A stretch of DNA of 64,000 nucleotides from CAYMZZ01 sp046297935 (GCA_046297935.1 JBKBHA010000005.1:62001-126000), one strand, 5' to 3'; counted from the first letter of the stretch, positions 7,881 to 17,043 are shown. Notes: generated by a model not told the origin, from the letters alone. Translations and numbers: made by a program.

Positions 7881-9242
7881 ATGGGTTGTACCAGTTGTGG
7901 CACAGCGGGCGGGGGTAAACCGTCGGGTTGTAAGAGCAATGGAGGATGCAGTACGGGCGGATGCAACCGCATGAATACCTACGATTGGCTGCACAATTTG
8001 CCGATGGCCGATTTCGACAGCGCCTGTAAGGTGGTTGAAATCAGTTTTAATAAAGGGACTCGCAAAGATTTTTTCCGGAACCCCAGCCTCCAGCCTTTTG
8101 AAAAAGGCGAAATGGTGGCGGTAGAAGGAGTAAGCGGATTTGATGTGGGTGAGGTATCGCTAACGGGTGAAATAGTTCGCCTTCAGATGAAAAAGCGGGG
8201 AGTAAAAGAGGATAACCCGGAAATGAAAAAAGTATTGCGGGTGGCGAGCGACCGCGATATAGACCTGATGATTCAGAATAAGGCGCGTGAACCGGAAGCG
8301 GTTATCCGCAGCCGGGCTATTGCGAAGCAACTGAAGCTCGACATGAAGATCAGCCAGGTAGAAATGCAGGCGGATGGCCGTAAGGCAACCTTCTTCTATA
8401 TTGCTGATGGCCGGGTAGACTTTCGCGAACTGATCAAGGTATATGCTTCCGAATTCAAGGTAAAAGTAGAGATGCGCCAGATTGGGGCTAGGCAGGAAGC
8501 AGGCAAAGTGGGGGGCATTGGCAGTTGTGGCCGTGAGCTGTGTTGCAGCACCTGGCTTACGGATTTTAAATCGGTGAACACGGCAGCGGCACGGTATCAA
8601 AATTTGTCCATCAACCAGTCGAAACTGAGCGGGCAGTGCGGAAGATTGAAATGCTGCCTCAACTATGAATTGGATACCTATCTGGATGCGTTGAAGCATT
8701 TTCCGGATGGTTGCGATCAGATTCAGGTAGCGAAAGGAAACGCTTACCTGATCAAAAAAGACATCTTCAAAAACCTGATGTGGTACACGCTGCCGGATAG
8801 CACGAAGCAGTATCCGCTGACAATTGAACGGGTTTTAAAAATAAAACAGCTGAACCGGCAGGGTGTGATACCTGAAGAGCTGGAGGCAGTGGAGGTAACA
8901 ACCAATAAACCGAAAACGGAAGAGCCGGCATTTGTGGATGTAGTGGGTCAAATTACGCTTCGCAGTCTTGAAAAAGCCGACAAGAAACGTAGACAGCAGC
9001 GTCAACAACAGCAGGGTCGTCCGCAACAAAAAGGCGGACAGGGCCGGCCGCAGGGGCCTCAGCAACCTCAACAGGGGCAGCGGCCTCCGCAGCAAGGTCG
9101 GCAGCAGGGGCCACAACAGCCTCAGCAACGAAACCGCGGACCTCAGCAGGGTGGACAGAATAACCCTCGTGGTAATCGTCCGCCGCAGCCACCGCGGCAG
9201 CAGCGACCGCCGCAGGATAGTCGTGATAAGCCGGCTGGTTAG
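7881..9242 (+). CDS. PSP1/RicT-like protein with Cys-rich head and Q/P/R-rich tail
   Basis: A 453-residue protein of the PSP1/YaaT family. In Bacillus subtilis RicT is part of a Fe-S complex with RicA and RicF that promotes mRNA maturation. Visible are the PSP1 core (about 65-300) and its conserved cysteines GSCGRELCCSTWLTDF and CGRLKCCLNYELDTY. The first 30 residues carry an extra Cys/Gly cluster (CTSCG, GCKSNGGCSTGGC). The last 80 or so residues are low-complexity Gln/Pro/Gly/Arg repeats (QQGRPQQKGGQGRPQGPQQP), a likely disordered RNA-binding tail. RicA and RicF partners are not seen nearby. The next gene is convergent. Confidence 0.88.
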   Translation: MGCTSCGTAGGGKPSGCKSNGGCSTGGCNRMNTYDWLHNLPMADFDSACKVVEISFNKGTRKDFFRNPSLQPFEKGEMVAVEGVSGFDVGEVSLTGEIVRLQMKKRGVKEDNPEMKKVLRVASDRDIDLMIQNKAREPEAVIRSRAIAKQLKLDMKISQVEMQADGRKATFFYIADGRVDFRELIKVYASEFKVKVEMRQIGARQEAGKVGGIGSCGRELCCSTWLTDFKSVNTAAARYQNLSINQSKLSGQCGRLKCCLNYELDTYLDALKHFPDGCDQIQVAKGNAYLIKKDIFKNLMWYTLPDSTKQYPLTIERVLKIKQLNRQGVIPEELEAVEVTTNKPKTEEPAFVDVVGQITLRSLEKADKKRRQQRQQQQGRPQQKGGQGRPQGPQQPQQGQRPPQQGRQQGPQQPQQRNRGPQQGGQNNPRGNRPPQPPRQQRPPQDSRDKPAG

Positions 9243-9266
9243 TTGTTCTTTTCAACAATTTCTCAG

Positions 9267-9355
9267 TTTTCTTACCTGTATTGACTAGTCCTCAAGTGCA
9301 TGCCGTTAATTTAACCGCGGAGTTAACGGAGGTTCTACGCGGAGAAACGGGAGAG
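9267..9355. repeat. CGCAGAGG-family element, mostly one arm, with flanking duplication
   Basis: TTTAACCGCGGAGTTAACGG begins a left arm near 9309, with no good right arm. The 35 bases before it (CTTACCTGTATTGACTAGTC, then CTCAAGTGCATGCCG) recur nearly identically at 9467-9505 before the next copy. The repeat unit here therefore includes flanking DNA. Confidence 0.65.
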
Positions 9356-9504
9356 CTTTTTAAAGCATGAAAGCGAAATCTCTTTGCTATCAATAGTCCG
9401 CCGCGCTCTTTGAAAAAAAAGCCCCTTACTCTGATTAGACTGATCAAACTGAAGTTGATTTGTCCTTACTTGTATTGAATAGTCCTCAAGTGCTTGCCGT
9501 TAGT

Positions 9505-9640
9505 TTTACCACAGAGGACGCAGAGTTTAATGCACAGAGGACACGGAGGACTTTTAAGAGTTTAAAAGATTTTTTATTACTCTAAACCGATCTCCGTGCC
9601 CTCTGTGCATTAAACTCTGTGTCCTCTGTGGTTAAAGAAA
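9505..9640. repeat. CGCAGAGG long inverted repeat, copy 5
   Basis: The left arm (ACCACAGAGGACGCAGAGTT) and right arm (AACTCTGTGTCCTCTGTGGT) pair almost perfectly, making this the best-preserved copy. It lies between the convergent ricT and GH3 genes, where it could end transcription on both strands. Nothing else gene-like is seen in 9243-9728. Confidence 0.88.
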
Positions 9641-9728
9641 AACCTGCACAGTTTTACTCCTAACAACATGAAGCAAAGGCCAACGAGAAAAATATCACAG
9701 TTTTGCTCCCAACAACAACAGAGAGAAC

Positions 9729-12617
9729 TTAATACCCAAGTGCAGAATAAATAGCATCCTGAATCTTAGGACGCACATTCATTTGCATGAGCCGCGGATT
9801 ATTGCGGGTGGGGTACACACGGTTGCTGAGAAAGACATAAATGATTTTTGTTTCAGGGTCCACCCACACACAAGTACCCGTGAAGCCCGTATGTCCAAAA
9901 GTTTTTGGCGATGCCTTCGCACTGGGATAAGGCTCTGGCCGCTTATCATTGTCTTTTTCTGGTTTATCGAACCCGTATCCGCGGCGGCTGATCTTACTAT
10001 GATAGTCAGTAAACAACGCGATCGTCTTTTCTTCAAAATACCGACGCCCGTTCCACACGCCACCGTTCAATAACATCTGATATAGCGCCATCAGGTCGCT
10101 TGCATTGGCAAATAGGCCCGCATGTCCCGCAACTCCTCCAAATAACGAAGCACCCTCATCATGCACATCGCCGCGAATGAGCTGTTGACGGAAATGAGGT
10201 TCCTCTTCAGTAGGCACAATCTGCTCCAACGGCGCCCGCTTGCGTGGATTAAAGCCCATGCTCGTTAAGCCCATCGGCTTGTAAAAATTTTCCTGCACAT
10301 ACTTATCAAGCGTGAGTCCGCTAACGGCTTCCACTATTTTACCGAGTAAAATAAAGTCGTTGTCGCTATACACATATTTGTTGGCTGGCCCTACAGGACT
10401 TTGAATAATGCGTTTCATCAGGGTATCGCTCCAGTCGTCGCGGCGATAAAGATTTTCCGCTACGCGAACGGAAAAGCCTTTTTTCCGTGTTTTCGAGTAG
10501 TAAGCGGGCAGTGGCTCGCCAGTGGCCGAATCGATGGTTTCGCGATAGAAGGAAATAAAGGGAACCAGGCCCGCCTGGTGCAGCAGGATATCATCTATCC
10601 GAATTGATGCCTTGTTGGTACCCCGCATAATTGGCAAATAGTCGCCCAGTGTACCATCAAGCTTTACCTTTCCCTCTTCATACAGCTTCATTATCGAAAT
10701 GGTGGTAGCCGAAATTTTGGTGACCGATGCCAGGTCGAAGATGTTGTTGACGCTCATGGCTTCTGATGGTCCGTATTCCATGGAACCGAATGCTTTGCTA
10801 TAGACCAGTTTTCCATTATGCGCAGCCATGACCACGCAACCGGGAAACGCTTTTTGTGCAATGGCATCGAGTGCAATAGAATCAACTACTCCCAGCTTGC
10901 CCGGCGTAATGGATACACGTGCCGGCTTGATGCCACCGTACACCAGTCCATCGCCAAATTTGAACTGGCACACGGAAACCGGCAGTCGGCCGCGCGCAAA
11001 TATGCTGCCCTGCAGCAGATCAGCAGCAGCCTGTTGAGTAATATCATCATCCTGATAGCAGGCAACCAGGTTGGCCGCTTCGCAAAAATTGGAGCTGGCA
11101 AGCACATTGCCAAAGAGCAGCGTAACCGGTTTGTAGCTCTGTAATTGCTGTACCAGTTGTATCGCATCGGCACTTATGCCATAGTTGTTGGCCGGGCGAT
11201 TGCTATAGTTATGGATGCCAATGATCAATTCCTGGTACCGACCATTAATAATGGCATCACGAATCTGTCCTGCCGCAGCGCTTCCGCCGTTGTACGGAAA
11301 ATAGTAGTTGTCGGTGCCGGCATCTTCGATCATTCGCTTACCAAAATCGTTCATATCGCTGATGCCTATACCGATATAGGCCCGCTTTTTCGACCCGGCC
11401 ATAGGGATGGAAGCAGTCTCCTGGCTTAGGATGGTAATGGTATTGGCGGCTACCCCGTAGCGAATACGATTGGTATGCTGGTTCAAATCTTCCAGCAGGT
11501 GATCCATTTCAATGGGCTGCATATTGGCCAGACCCAGTTGGTATTTGGCATGCAGCACTTTTCTCACTTTATCGTCAATATCTTTCCAGCTGAGTTTTTT
11601 CTTTTTGATAGCGGCCTTAACTGCTTCGATAGTTTGAGGTACCGATTCAGGGAGGCAAAGCATATCGTTGCCGGCAATCAGCGCCTCTACAGCAATGGTG
11701 CCGCCGGGGAAATATTTTGCCACTCCTTTCATTTCCAGTGCATCGGTAAAAGTGAGTCCGTCGTACTGCAGTTTGTCGCGCAGCAGGCCGGTAACTGCAT
11801 TTTTTGAAATGGAAGTGGCGCGGTTGGCGCGGCTATCGACCGAAGGGATGGCCAGGTGGGCAATCATAAAGCTGCCGACTTTGGCTTTTATCTGTGCAAT
11901 AAAGGGATAAAGCTCCAGCGAATCGAGCTGGTCGATGGATTTGTTGACAACCGGCAGATCGTAGTGTGAGTCTACATCCACATCACCATGGCCGGGGAAA
12001 TGTTTGGCACAGGCCATGATTCCCGCATCCTGCATGCCACGGGTATAGGCAGCTCCAAGTTCTGCTACTTTTTCGCGGTCTTCGCCAAAGGAACGAAAGC
12101 CGATAACAGGATTGCTAGGGTTGTTGTTGATATCAACAACGGGTGCATAGTTAACATGCACACCCAGGCGTTTGCATTGTTCACCTACGGCTACACCCAT
12201 GCGGTATACCAGTTCAGGATCGGAAAGAGCTCCCAGGGTGAGTTGATATGGAAACTTGGTTACACTATCGAGCCGCATACCGAGTCCCCATTCCCCATCG
12301 ATGGTAACCATAATGGGCGTTTTAGCAAGAGCCTGGTAGGCATTGGTTAGTTGTGCCTGGCGATAAGGGCCACCCTGAAAAAAGCAGAGAGCTCCAATAT
12401 TATATTGTTTAATTTCCTGGGTTACTTTAGCAATATGATCGGGTCCCAGGTTGGAGTGGGCGCGGATCACCATCAATTGAGCAATTCTTTGTTCGGCCGT
12501 GAGGCTGTTGAACACGCTATCGACCCAGGCCTGTTCCGACAGGCGACTGCTGAATTGCGACAGGGCCATCAAGGGAAAAAGAAAGCTGAGCGAGGCAAGA
12601 AGTTTCAATCGACGCAT
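9729..12617 (-). CDS. GH3 glycosidase (NagZ-like) fused to serine beta-lactamase-fold hydrolase
   Basis: A 962-residue exported fusion (signal MRRLKLLASLSFLFPLMALS). Residues 30-370 are a GH3 beta-N-acetylhexosaminidase domain with the motif KHFPGHGDVDVDSHYDLPVV from 205 and candidate nucleophile Asp 292 (FTDALEM). Residues 390-570 resemble the GH3 C-terminal alpha/beta domain. From about 580 a class C beta-lactamase/PBP fold follows, with SVTK at 631-634 (nucleophile Ser 631), YSDND and HTG in place of KTG. The likely role is peptidoglycan turnover: the GH3 part removes GlcNAc and the hydrolase part acts on the peptide. Such fusions are known in Bacteroidota. A PBP4-like peptidase is encoded 2 kb away. 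Start ATG 12617. Confidence 0.9.
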   Translation of the reverse strand: MRRLKLLASLSFLFPLMALSQFSSRLSEQAWVDSVFNSLTAEQRIAQLMVIRAHSNLGPDHIAKVTQEIKQYNIGALCFFQGGPYRQAQLTNAYQALAKTPIMVTIDGEWGLGMRLDSVTKFPYQLTLGALSDPELVYRMGVAVGEQCKRLGVHVNYAPVVDINNNPSNPVIGFRSFGEDREKVAELGAAYTRGMQDAGIMACAKHFPGHGDVDVDSHYDLPVVNKSIDQLDSLELYPFIAQIKAKVGSFMIAHLAIPSVDSRANRATSISKNAVTGLLRDKLQYDGLTFTDALEMKGVAKYFPGGTIAVEALIAGNDMLCLPESVPQTIEAVKAAIKKKKLSWKDIDDKVRKVLHAKYQLGLANMQPIEMDHLLEDLNQHTNRIRYGVAANTITILSQETASIPMAGSKKRAYIGIGISDMNDFGKRMIEDAGTDNYYFPYNGGSAAAGQIRDAIINGRYQELIIGIHNYSNRPANNYGISADAIQLVQQLQSYKPVTLLFGNVLASSNFCEAANLVACYQDDDITQQAAADLLQGSIFARGRLPVSVCQFKFGDGLVYGGIKPARVSITPGKLGVVDSIALDAIAQKAFPGCVVMAAHNGKLVYSKAFGSMEYGPSEAMSVNNIFDLASVTKISATTISIMKLYEEGKVKLDGTLGDYLPIMRGTNKASIRIDDILLHQAGLVPFISFYRETIDSATGEPLPAYYSKTRKKGFSVRVAENLYRRDDWSDTLMKRIIQSPVGPANKYVYSDNDFILLGKIVEAVSGLTLDKYVQENFYKPMGLTSMGFNPRKRAPLEQIVPTEEEPHFRQQLIRGDVHDEGASLFGGVAGHAGLFANASDLMALYQMLLNGGVWNGRRYFEEKTIALFTDYHSKISRRGYGFDKPEKDNDKRPEPYPSAKASPKTFGHTGFTGTCVWVDPETKIIYVFLSNRVYPTRNNPRLMQMNVRPKIQDAIYSALGY

Positions 12618-12755
12618 ACTAATAGTTTGAGGGTCAGGTGGCTATAAACCAATTAATCAGAGTCAGTTGTGGGCCGGCCCTTTACAGGTCGGCGGCCCTA
12701 AAATTAATTCATTTGCAGCCTCAACGGCTCAAGAGTTCCTTAAAAATCAATTCGT

Positions 12756-12763
12756 TATTTTTG
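12756..12763 (+). promoter_or_regulatory. Possible -7 box (TATTTTTG) of mutL
   Basis: TATTTTTG fits the Bacteroidota TAnnTTTG consensus and ends 21 bases before the GTG start of mutL, in the spacer between divergent genes. No clear TTG -33 box is visible at 17-23 bases, so only the -7 element supports it. Confidence 0.4.
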
Positions 12764-12784
12764 ACGCCGGAGAAATTTTCATTT

Positions 12785-14602
12785 GTGGCTGACAAAATAG
12801 TTTTATTGCCCGACAATATTGCCAACCAGATTGCTGCTGGGGAAGTGATACAGCGTCCGGCAAGTGCGGTGAAGGAGTTGTTGGAAAATGCGGTAGACGC
12901 AGGTGCCAACGATATTCAATTGATTTTGCAGGATGCCGGAAAGGCGCTTGTGCAGGTAATTGATAACGGATCAGGTATGAGCGAGACCGATGCAAGGCTT
13001 TGTTTTGAGCGCCATGCCACCAGCAAGATCCGGCAAATAGATGATTTATTTCATATACGGACAATGGGTTTCAGAGGCGAGGCCCTTGCGTCTATTGCGG
13101 CCGTAGCGCAGGTAGAAATGAAGACGAAGCGGGCAGAAGATGAAGTGGGGGTGTATCTGGAAGTGGAAAACAGCATAGTTAAAAAGCAGGAACCGGTTGC
13201 CTGTTCCACTGGTACAAGCATTGCGATGAAGAACCTCTTCTTTAATGTGCCGGCGCGGCGAAATTTTTTGAAGAGCAACGCTGCTGAAATGCGGCATATT
13301 ATTGAAGAATTCACACGCGTGGCGCTCGCGTTTCCTGCCGTTCGTTTTACACTTACAGCCAATGGTGAGCAGATGTTTCATCTGGAAGCAGGCAGCCTGA
13401 AGCAACGTATTATACAACTGCTGGGCAATAACTACAATGCCAAACTGGTAACAGTAAAAGAGCATACCGATTACCTCGATATTCACGGATTTGTGGGCAA
13501 GCCGGAAACGGCCAAGAAAACCAGGGGCGATCAGTATTTTTTCGTGAACCAGCGCTTTATCAGAAGTCCTTATTTGCAGCACGCGGTGATGAATGCTTAC
13601 CAGGAATTGATTCCCGGCGACAGCTTTCCGTTATTTGTCCTCTTCATTGACCTTGATCCCGCGCAGGTAGATGTAAATGTGCATCCCACCAAACAGGAAA
13701 TTAAGTTTGAAGATGAAAAGATCGTGTATGCTTTTGTGCATGCCGCTATTAAACATGCATTGGCGCAGTTTAGCGTAACTCCTACACTCGATTTTGAACT
13801 GGATGCGGGGATACAGCAATTGTCGTCCATACAACAGCCATTTACAAGCGATAAACAAACTGCGGTAGCCTCCTCATCTTTATTTCAAGGATTTACCCAG
13901 AAGCACCAGGCTCATCTGATTGAGCCCGGCCGCCGGCAGGGACTGCCCGACTGGAGCGAGTTTTATTCGGCTCCCAGGGATCCCGTACAGGGACCGGCAC
14001 AGATGCCATTGTCGCCGCCAACATCAATGGCAGATGAGGATCTGGATCTGCATCAATTGCTGAATACCTATATCGTGATGCAATCGGCCAGCGGCTTTTT
14101 GCTGATACAGCAACAGCAGGCACATGAGCGGGTATTATACGAGCGATTTGTGGAAGCCGCCCAGGGCCAGCCCATTGCCTGTCAGCCCAGCCTTTTTCCC
14201 GTAACGCTTGAACTTACGCCTGCCGACGCGCAGTTGCTACAGGAACTGATTCCCGATTTGCAGTTGTTGGGCTACCGGGTGGAATTGTTTGGTAAAAATA
14301 GTTTTGTGATTCAGGGTAGCCCGGCCGATATTGAATCGGGCAACGAAAAACATATCATCGATTTTCTGCTGGAACAATACAAGCATTTCAGCAGCGAATT
14401 GAAATTTACACCCCGCGAAAAACTGATTCGTTCTCTGGCCCGACAGCAGTCGATCAAAACCGGCTACCGGCTTACGCTACGCGAAATGAGGGGGCTGGTG
14501 CAGGACCTGTTCAAATGCCGGCAACCACAGGCTACACCCGACGGCCGCCCTACTTATCTCGAATTCAAACAGGACGAACTGGAAAAAATGTTTCGTCAGT
14601 AA
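12785..14602 (+). CDS. mutL: DNA mismatch repair protein MutL
   Basis: A 605-residue mismatch-repair ATPase that links MutS to strand removal. The GHKL ATPase motifs are clear: ELLENAVDAG (31-40), DNGSGM (60-65) and GFRGEAL (95-101), followed by the transducer domain and a Gln/Pro-rich linker. In the C-terminal dimerisation domain, the endonuclease motif DQHAxxExxxxE appears as QQQQAHERVLYE (from 442), with Asp and His both replaced by Gln. The start is GTG 12785 (VADKIVLLPDNIANQIAAGE), since the upstream in-frame extension does not look like MutL. Its last 7 bases overlap the convergent dacB-like gene. Confidence 0.95.
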   Translation: MADKIVLLPDNIANQIAAGEVIQRPASAVKELLENAVDAGANDIQLILQDAGKALVQVIDNGSGMSETDARLCFERHATSKIRQIDDLFHIRTMGFRGEALASIAAVAQVEMKTKRAEDEVGVYLEVENSIVKKQEPVACSTGTSIAMKNLFFNVPARRNFLKSNAAEMRHIIEEFTRVALAFPAVRFTLTANGEQMFHLEAGSLKQRIIQLLGNNYNAKLVTVKEHTDYLDIHGFVGKPETAKKTRGDQYFFVNQRFIRSPYLQHAVMNAYQELIPGDSFPLFVLFIDLDPAQVDVNVHPTKQEIKFEDEKIVYAFVHAAIKHALAQFSVTPTLDFELDAGIQQLSSIQQPFTSDKQTAVASSSLFQGFTQKHQAHLIEPGRRQGLPDWSEFYSAPRDPVQGPAQMPLSPPTSMADEDLDLHQLLNTYIVMQSASGFLLIQQQQAHERVLYERFVEAAQGQPIACQPSLFPVTLELTPADAQLLQELIPDLQLLGYRVELFGKNSFVIQGSPADIESGNEKHIIDFLLEQYKHFSSELKFTPREKLIRSLARQQSIKTGYRLTLREMRGLVQDLFKCRQPQATPDGRPTYLEFKQDELEKMFRQ

Positions 14603-15951
14603 TTTGTTTTAACCGACAATAGGAACTGTTCCACGGCCCGACGCACGTCGGTGGCGCTGGCCTGGTGGTTGTTGATCAGTACCGAAAAGATCAGCCAGCG
14701 GCCGCTGTCGGTTTTCAAAAAACCACTGAGAGCCACCACTCCTGAAAGGGTGCCGGTTTTGGCATACAGAAAAGGAGTATCGGCTTTGTAATAATTCGAT
14801 AAAGTACCTGCACCACCGGCAGGAAAAATGCCCTGAACACGTGGTAGTCCGAATTCGGTTTGCATTTTGAGTAAAATGGAAACAAAGTCGCGGGGTGTAA
14901 ACAGGTTGTAGCGGCTCAGTCCCGAGCCATCTACCCAGCGGGGTGCGTCGGGCAGGTCGGCCAGCAGGGTTTTCAGCAGACTGTCAATGGCCAAACGTTC
15001 TCTCATCTGACCCGTTAGCCGGTTCGATGTCATGAGCAGCAACTGCTCTGCCATAAAATTGTCGCTGCGGTTCATCATCGGTTTTAGTACCGAGTCGAGT
15101 GGCTGCGATTGAATATTTTTCCATTCTGTGTTTTTTCCGGGATATCTGTCGCGGTAACCCAGTTCGCGCTGGAGGCTGTCGGCTAGTATCGGTATGGCGG
15201 TCTGAAGGCCATTGGTAACAAAGGGCAGTTCCACTTTTGGATTCGATTCCGCACCTTCATGAATGGTAAACAGGTTTTCGGTCATCGCCCTTTCTATCCG
15301 GAACTTCCCATTAGGATCGTCGAGTGAAAACAACACCTGCCAGTCGGCCGAAGGATCGGAGGATACGGCCGATTGCATCTCTTCGCTATCGGGATCCATG
15401 ATCAACACTTTTTCCCAGACAACGGTGTTGCCATAAACCGGCAGGGGGCTTCGTTCGGCCATATAAGTAGCATCATAATCGCTCCAGCTCCATCCCGATC
15501 CCCAGGCATTGGTTTTCCAGTGGTCGTCTATAAAATAGACCGGCTTTTTTATAGTTTTCAGCCAGTCAATTGCCGGTTGTTTGCTGTAGTCGCGATGCAT
15601 AAAGCTCGGATCGCCTGCCGGCCGGATAAAAATGGCTGTGTCGTTTTCAGCAAAGCGAAACGTGAGTGTACTGTCGCCCAAAAACTTCATGGCCGCATAG
15701 CAGGTAGGTATTTTCGTATTGCTGGCAGGCACGAAATATTTATTGGCCTGGTGGTTGTAGAGGTGTTCGCCGCTAGTCGGATCAAATACGCTAATCCCCA
15801 CATGGGCCGATTGAAGCGGAGTGCTGTTTAGCAGCTCTTGCAAGGCATCGGCTTTGGTAACAGCGCCAGCCGAATTGCTTGTTTTCCGCGTACTATTGCA
15901 GGCTGAAAGAATTAATGTCGCCAACAAGCAACCTGAAATGACAATTCGCAT
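14596..15951 (-). CDS. dacB: D-alanyl-D-alanine carboxypeptidase/endopeptidase (PBP4, peptidase S13)
   Basis: A 451-residue penicillin-binding protein of the low-molecular-weight class C type, which trims or cuts peptide cross-links in peptidoglycan. It is a predicted lipoprotein (LILSAC, Cys 18). The three catalytic motifs are present: SNTK at 77-80 (nucleophile Ser 77), SDN and KTGTLSG near the C-terminus. It lies 38 bases downstream of the Gfo/Idh gene on the same strand, so they may be cotranscribed. It converges on mutL with a 7-base overlap, its TGA lying inside the mutL coding end. Confidence 0.93.
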   Translation of the reverse strand: MRIVISGCLLATLILSACNSTRKTSNSAGAVTKADALQELLNSTPLQSAHVGISVFDPTSGEHLYNHQANKYFVPASNTKIPTCYAAMKFLGDSTLTFRFAENDTAIFIRPAGDPSFMHRDYSKQPAIDWLKTIKKPVYFIDDHWKTNAWGSGWSWSDYDATYMAERSPLPVYGNTVVWEKVLIMDPDSEEMQSAVSSDPSADWQVLFSLDDPNGKFRIERAMTENLFTIHEGAESNPKVELPFVTNGLQTAIPILADSLQRELGYRDRYPGKNTEWKNIQSQPLDSVLKPMMNRSDNFMAEQLLLMTSNRLTGQMRERLAIDSLLKTLLADLPDAPRWVDGSGLSRYNLFTPRDFVSILLKMQTEFGLPRVQGIFPAGGAGTLSNYYKADTPFLYAKTGTLSGVVALSGFLKTDSGRWLIFSVLINNHQASATDVRRAVEQFLLSVKTNY

Positions 15952-15989
15952 ACAACAGTTTATTTAGCTTTCCCGCAGGGAAAGCTCTT

Positions 15990-17030
15990 TTACAGCTCAA
16001 TTATTTTCCCTAAACGTTGACTTTCAAAAGCTTTTTCAATTACGCTCATCGATTTTACCGCATCGGCAGCAGGTACGGGATTGGCGGCCTGATGCTTTAG
16101 GGCCTGGTACACATCTTCGTAATAGCCCATATAATTGCCCGGCAGCGAAGTAGTTAATTGACGCACTGAGGTCCCATTTTCCATATAATGTAAAATCCCA
16201 TCGGGCTCTGAGGGACCGGGACACCAGTCGGTTAGTGCCGGCTCCACTTCTTTCAGCAACTGCTCTTCCTGCTGGTCGGAGCGTTGTTGTAAAAAGCTAC
16301 CGTTTTTTCCGTGGACTACATAAGCATAGGTTGATTCGCGAGCCATAACAGTACTCTTCAGTCGCACCCGGTTGTTGGGATAGTAAAGCAGCACTTCAAA
16401 ATAGTCGTTGGCTTCCACGCCATCGGTACGCAGCACGCGTATATCGGCAAAAACCTGTTGAGGCATGCCGAATAGCTGTATGGCCTGGTCAATAAGGTGT
16501 GCACCCAGATCGTGCAAAATACCTGCACCGGGCAGGGCCCCTTCTTTATGTTGCTTGCCGCTGTATTGGGTTCGATAGCGATCGAAACGAAATTCGGCTT
16601 CTACAATCTCTCCCAGTTTCCCTTTGGCCAGCACGGCTTTGATGGCGCGAAAGTCGCCATCGTATCGGCGATTTTGATAGACGCTCAGAAAACGGCCTTT
16701 ATCGTGTGCCAACTGATCAAGTTCTTTTGCTTCGGCAAGTGTTACGGTAAATGGCTTTTCTACTACCACATCCTTTCCGGCCAGTAGTGCCTGCTTCACA
16801 TAATCGAAATGGGTTTGCACGGGGGTATTTACCACAATCAATTGAAGCGATGCATCGGTGAGCATTTCCTCAAAAGAGCGATAGAGTCGGCTGTCGGGAT
16901 AGCGGCGGCGCGATTCGTCCTTGTTGCGTTCAACAATAGCAGCCAGCTCATATCCGGGATGGTTGGCGATAAATGGAGCATGAAACAATTTTCCGCTCAT
17001 TCCGTAGGATGCGATGCCGGTATTTATCAT
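15990..17030 (-). CDS. Gfo/Idh/MocA family oxidoreductase
   Basis: A 346-residue NAD(P)-dependent dehydrogenase of the glucose-fructose oxidoreductase/inositol dehydrogenase family, which oxidises sugars or related polyols. Residues 1-120 form the Rossmann domain (starting GIASYGMSGKLFHAPFI) with the family motif VVEKPFTVTLAEAKEL near 90-105. The C-terminal domain carries GILHDLGAHLIDQAIQLFG, where the catalytic His/Asp is expected. The substrate cannot be told. The next gene on the strand is dacB. A TAACTTTG box lies 6 bases upstream of its ATG. Confidence 0.92.
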   Translation of the reverse strand: MINTGIASYGMSGKLFHAPFIANHPGYELAAIVERNKDESRRRYPDSRLYRSFEEMLTDASLQLIVVNTPVQTHFDYVKQALLAGKDVVVEKPFTVTLAEAKELDQLAHDKGRFLSVYQNRRYDGDFRAIKAVLAKGKLGEIVEAEFRFDRYRTQYSGKQHKEGALPGAGILHDLGAHLIDQAIQLFGMPQQVFADIRVLRTDGVEANDYFEVLLYYPNNRVRLKSTVMARESTYAYVVHGKNGSFLQQRSDQQEEQLLKEVEPALTDWCPGPSEPDGILHYMENGTSVRQLTTSLPGNYMGYYEDVYQALKHQAANPVPAADAVKSMSVIEKAFESQRLGKIIEL

Positions 17031-17035
17031 GGGTT

Positions 17036-17043
17036 CAAAGTTA
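17036..17043 (-). promoter_or_regulatory. Possible -7 box (TAACTTTG) of the Gfo/Idh gene
   Basis: On the minus strand TAACTTTG matches TAnnTTTG and ends 5 bases before the ATG at 17030. This would make a leaderless transcript. No -33 box is obvious, since a purine tract fills that position. Confidence 0.35.

Noticed and set aside
8835..9258. Antisense and other-frame proteins over the ricT tail
   Set aside because: Low-complexity CAG/CCG DNA is open in all frames; the ricT frame carries the conserved domain.
12638..12784. Longer mutL N-terminus from GTG 12638
   Set aside because: The 49 extra residues have no MutL similarity and cover the divergent promoter region.
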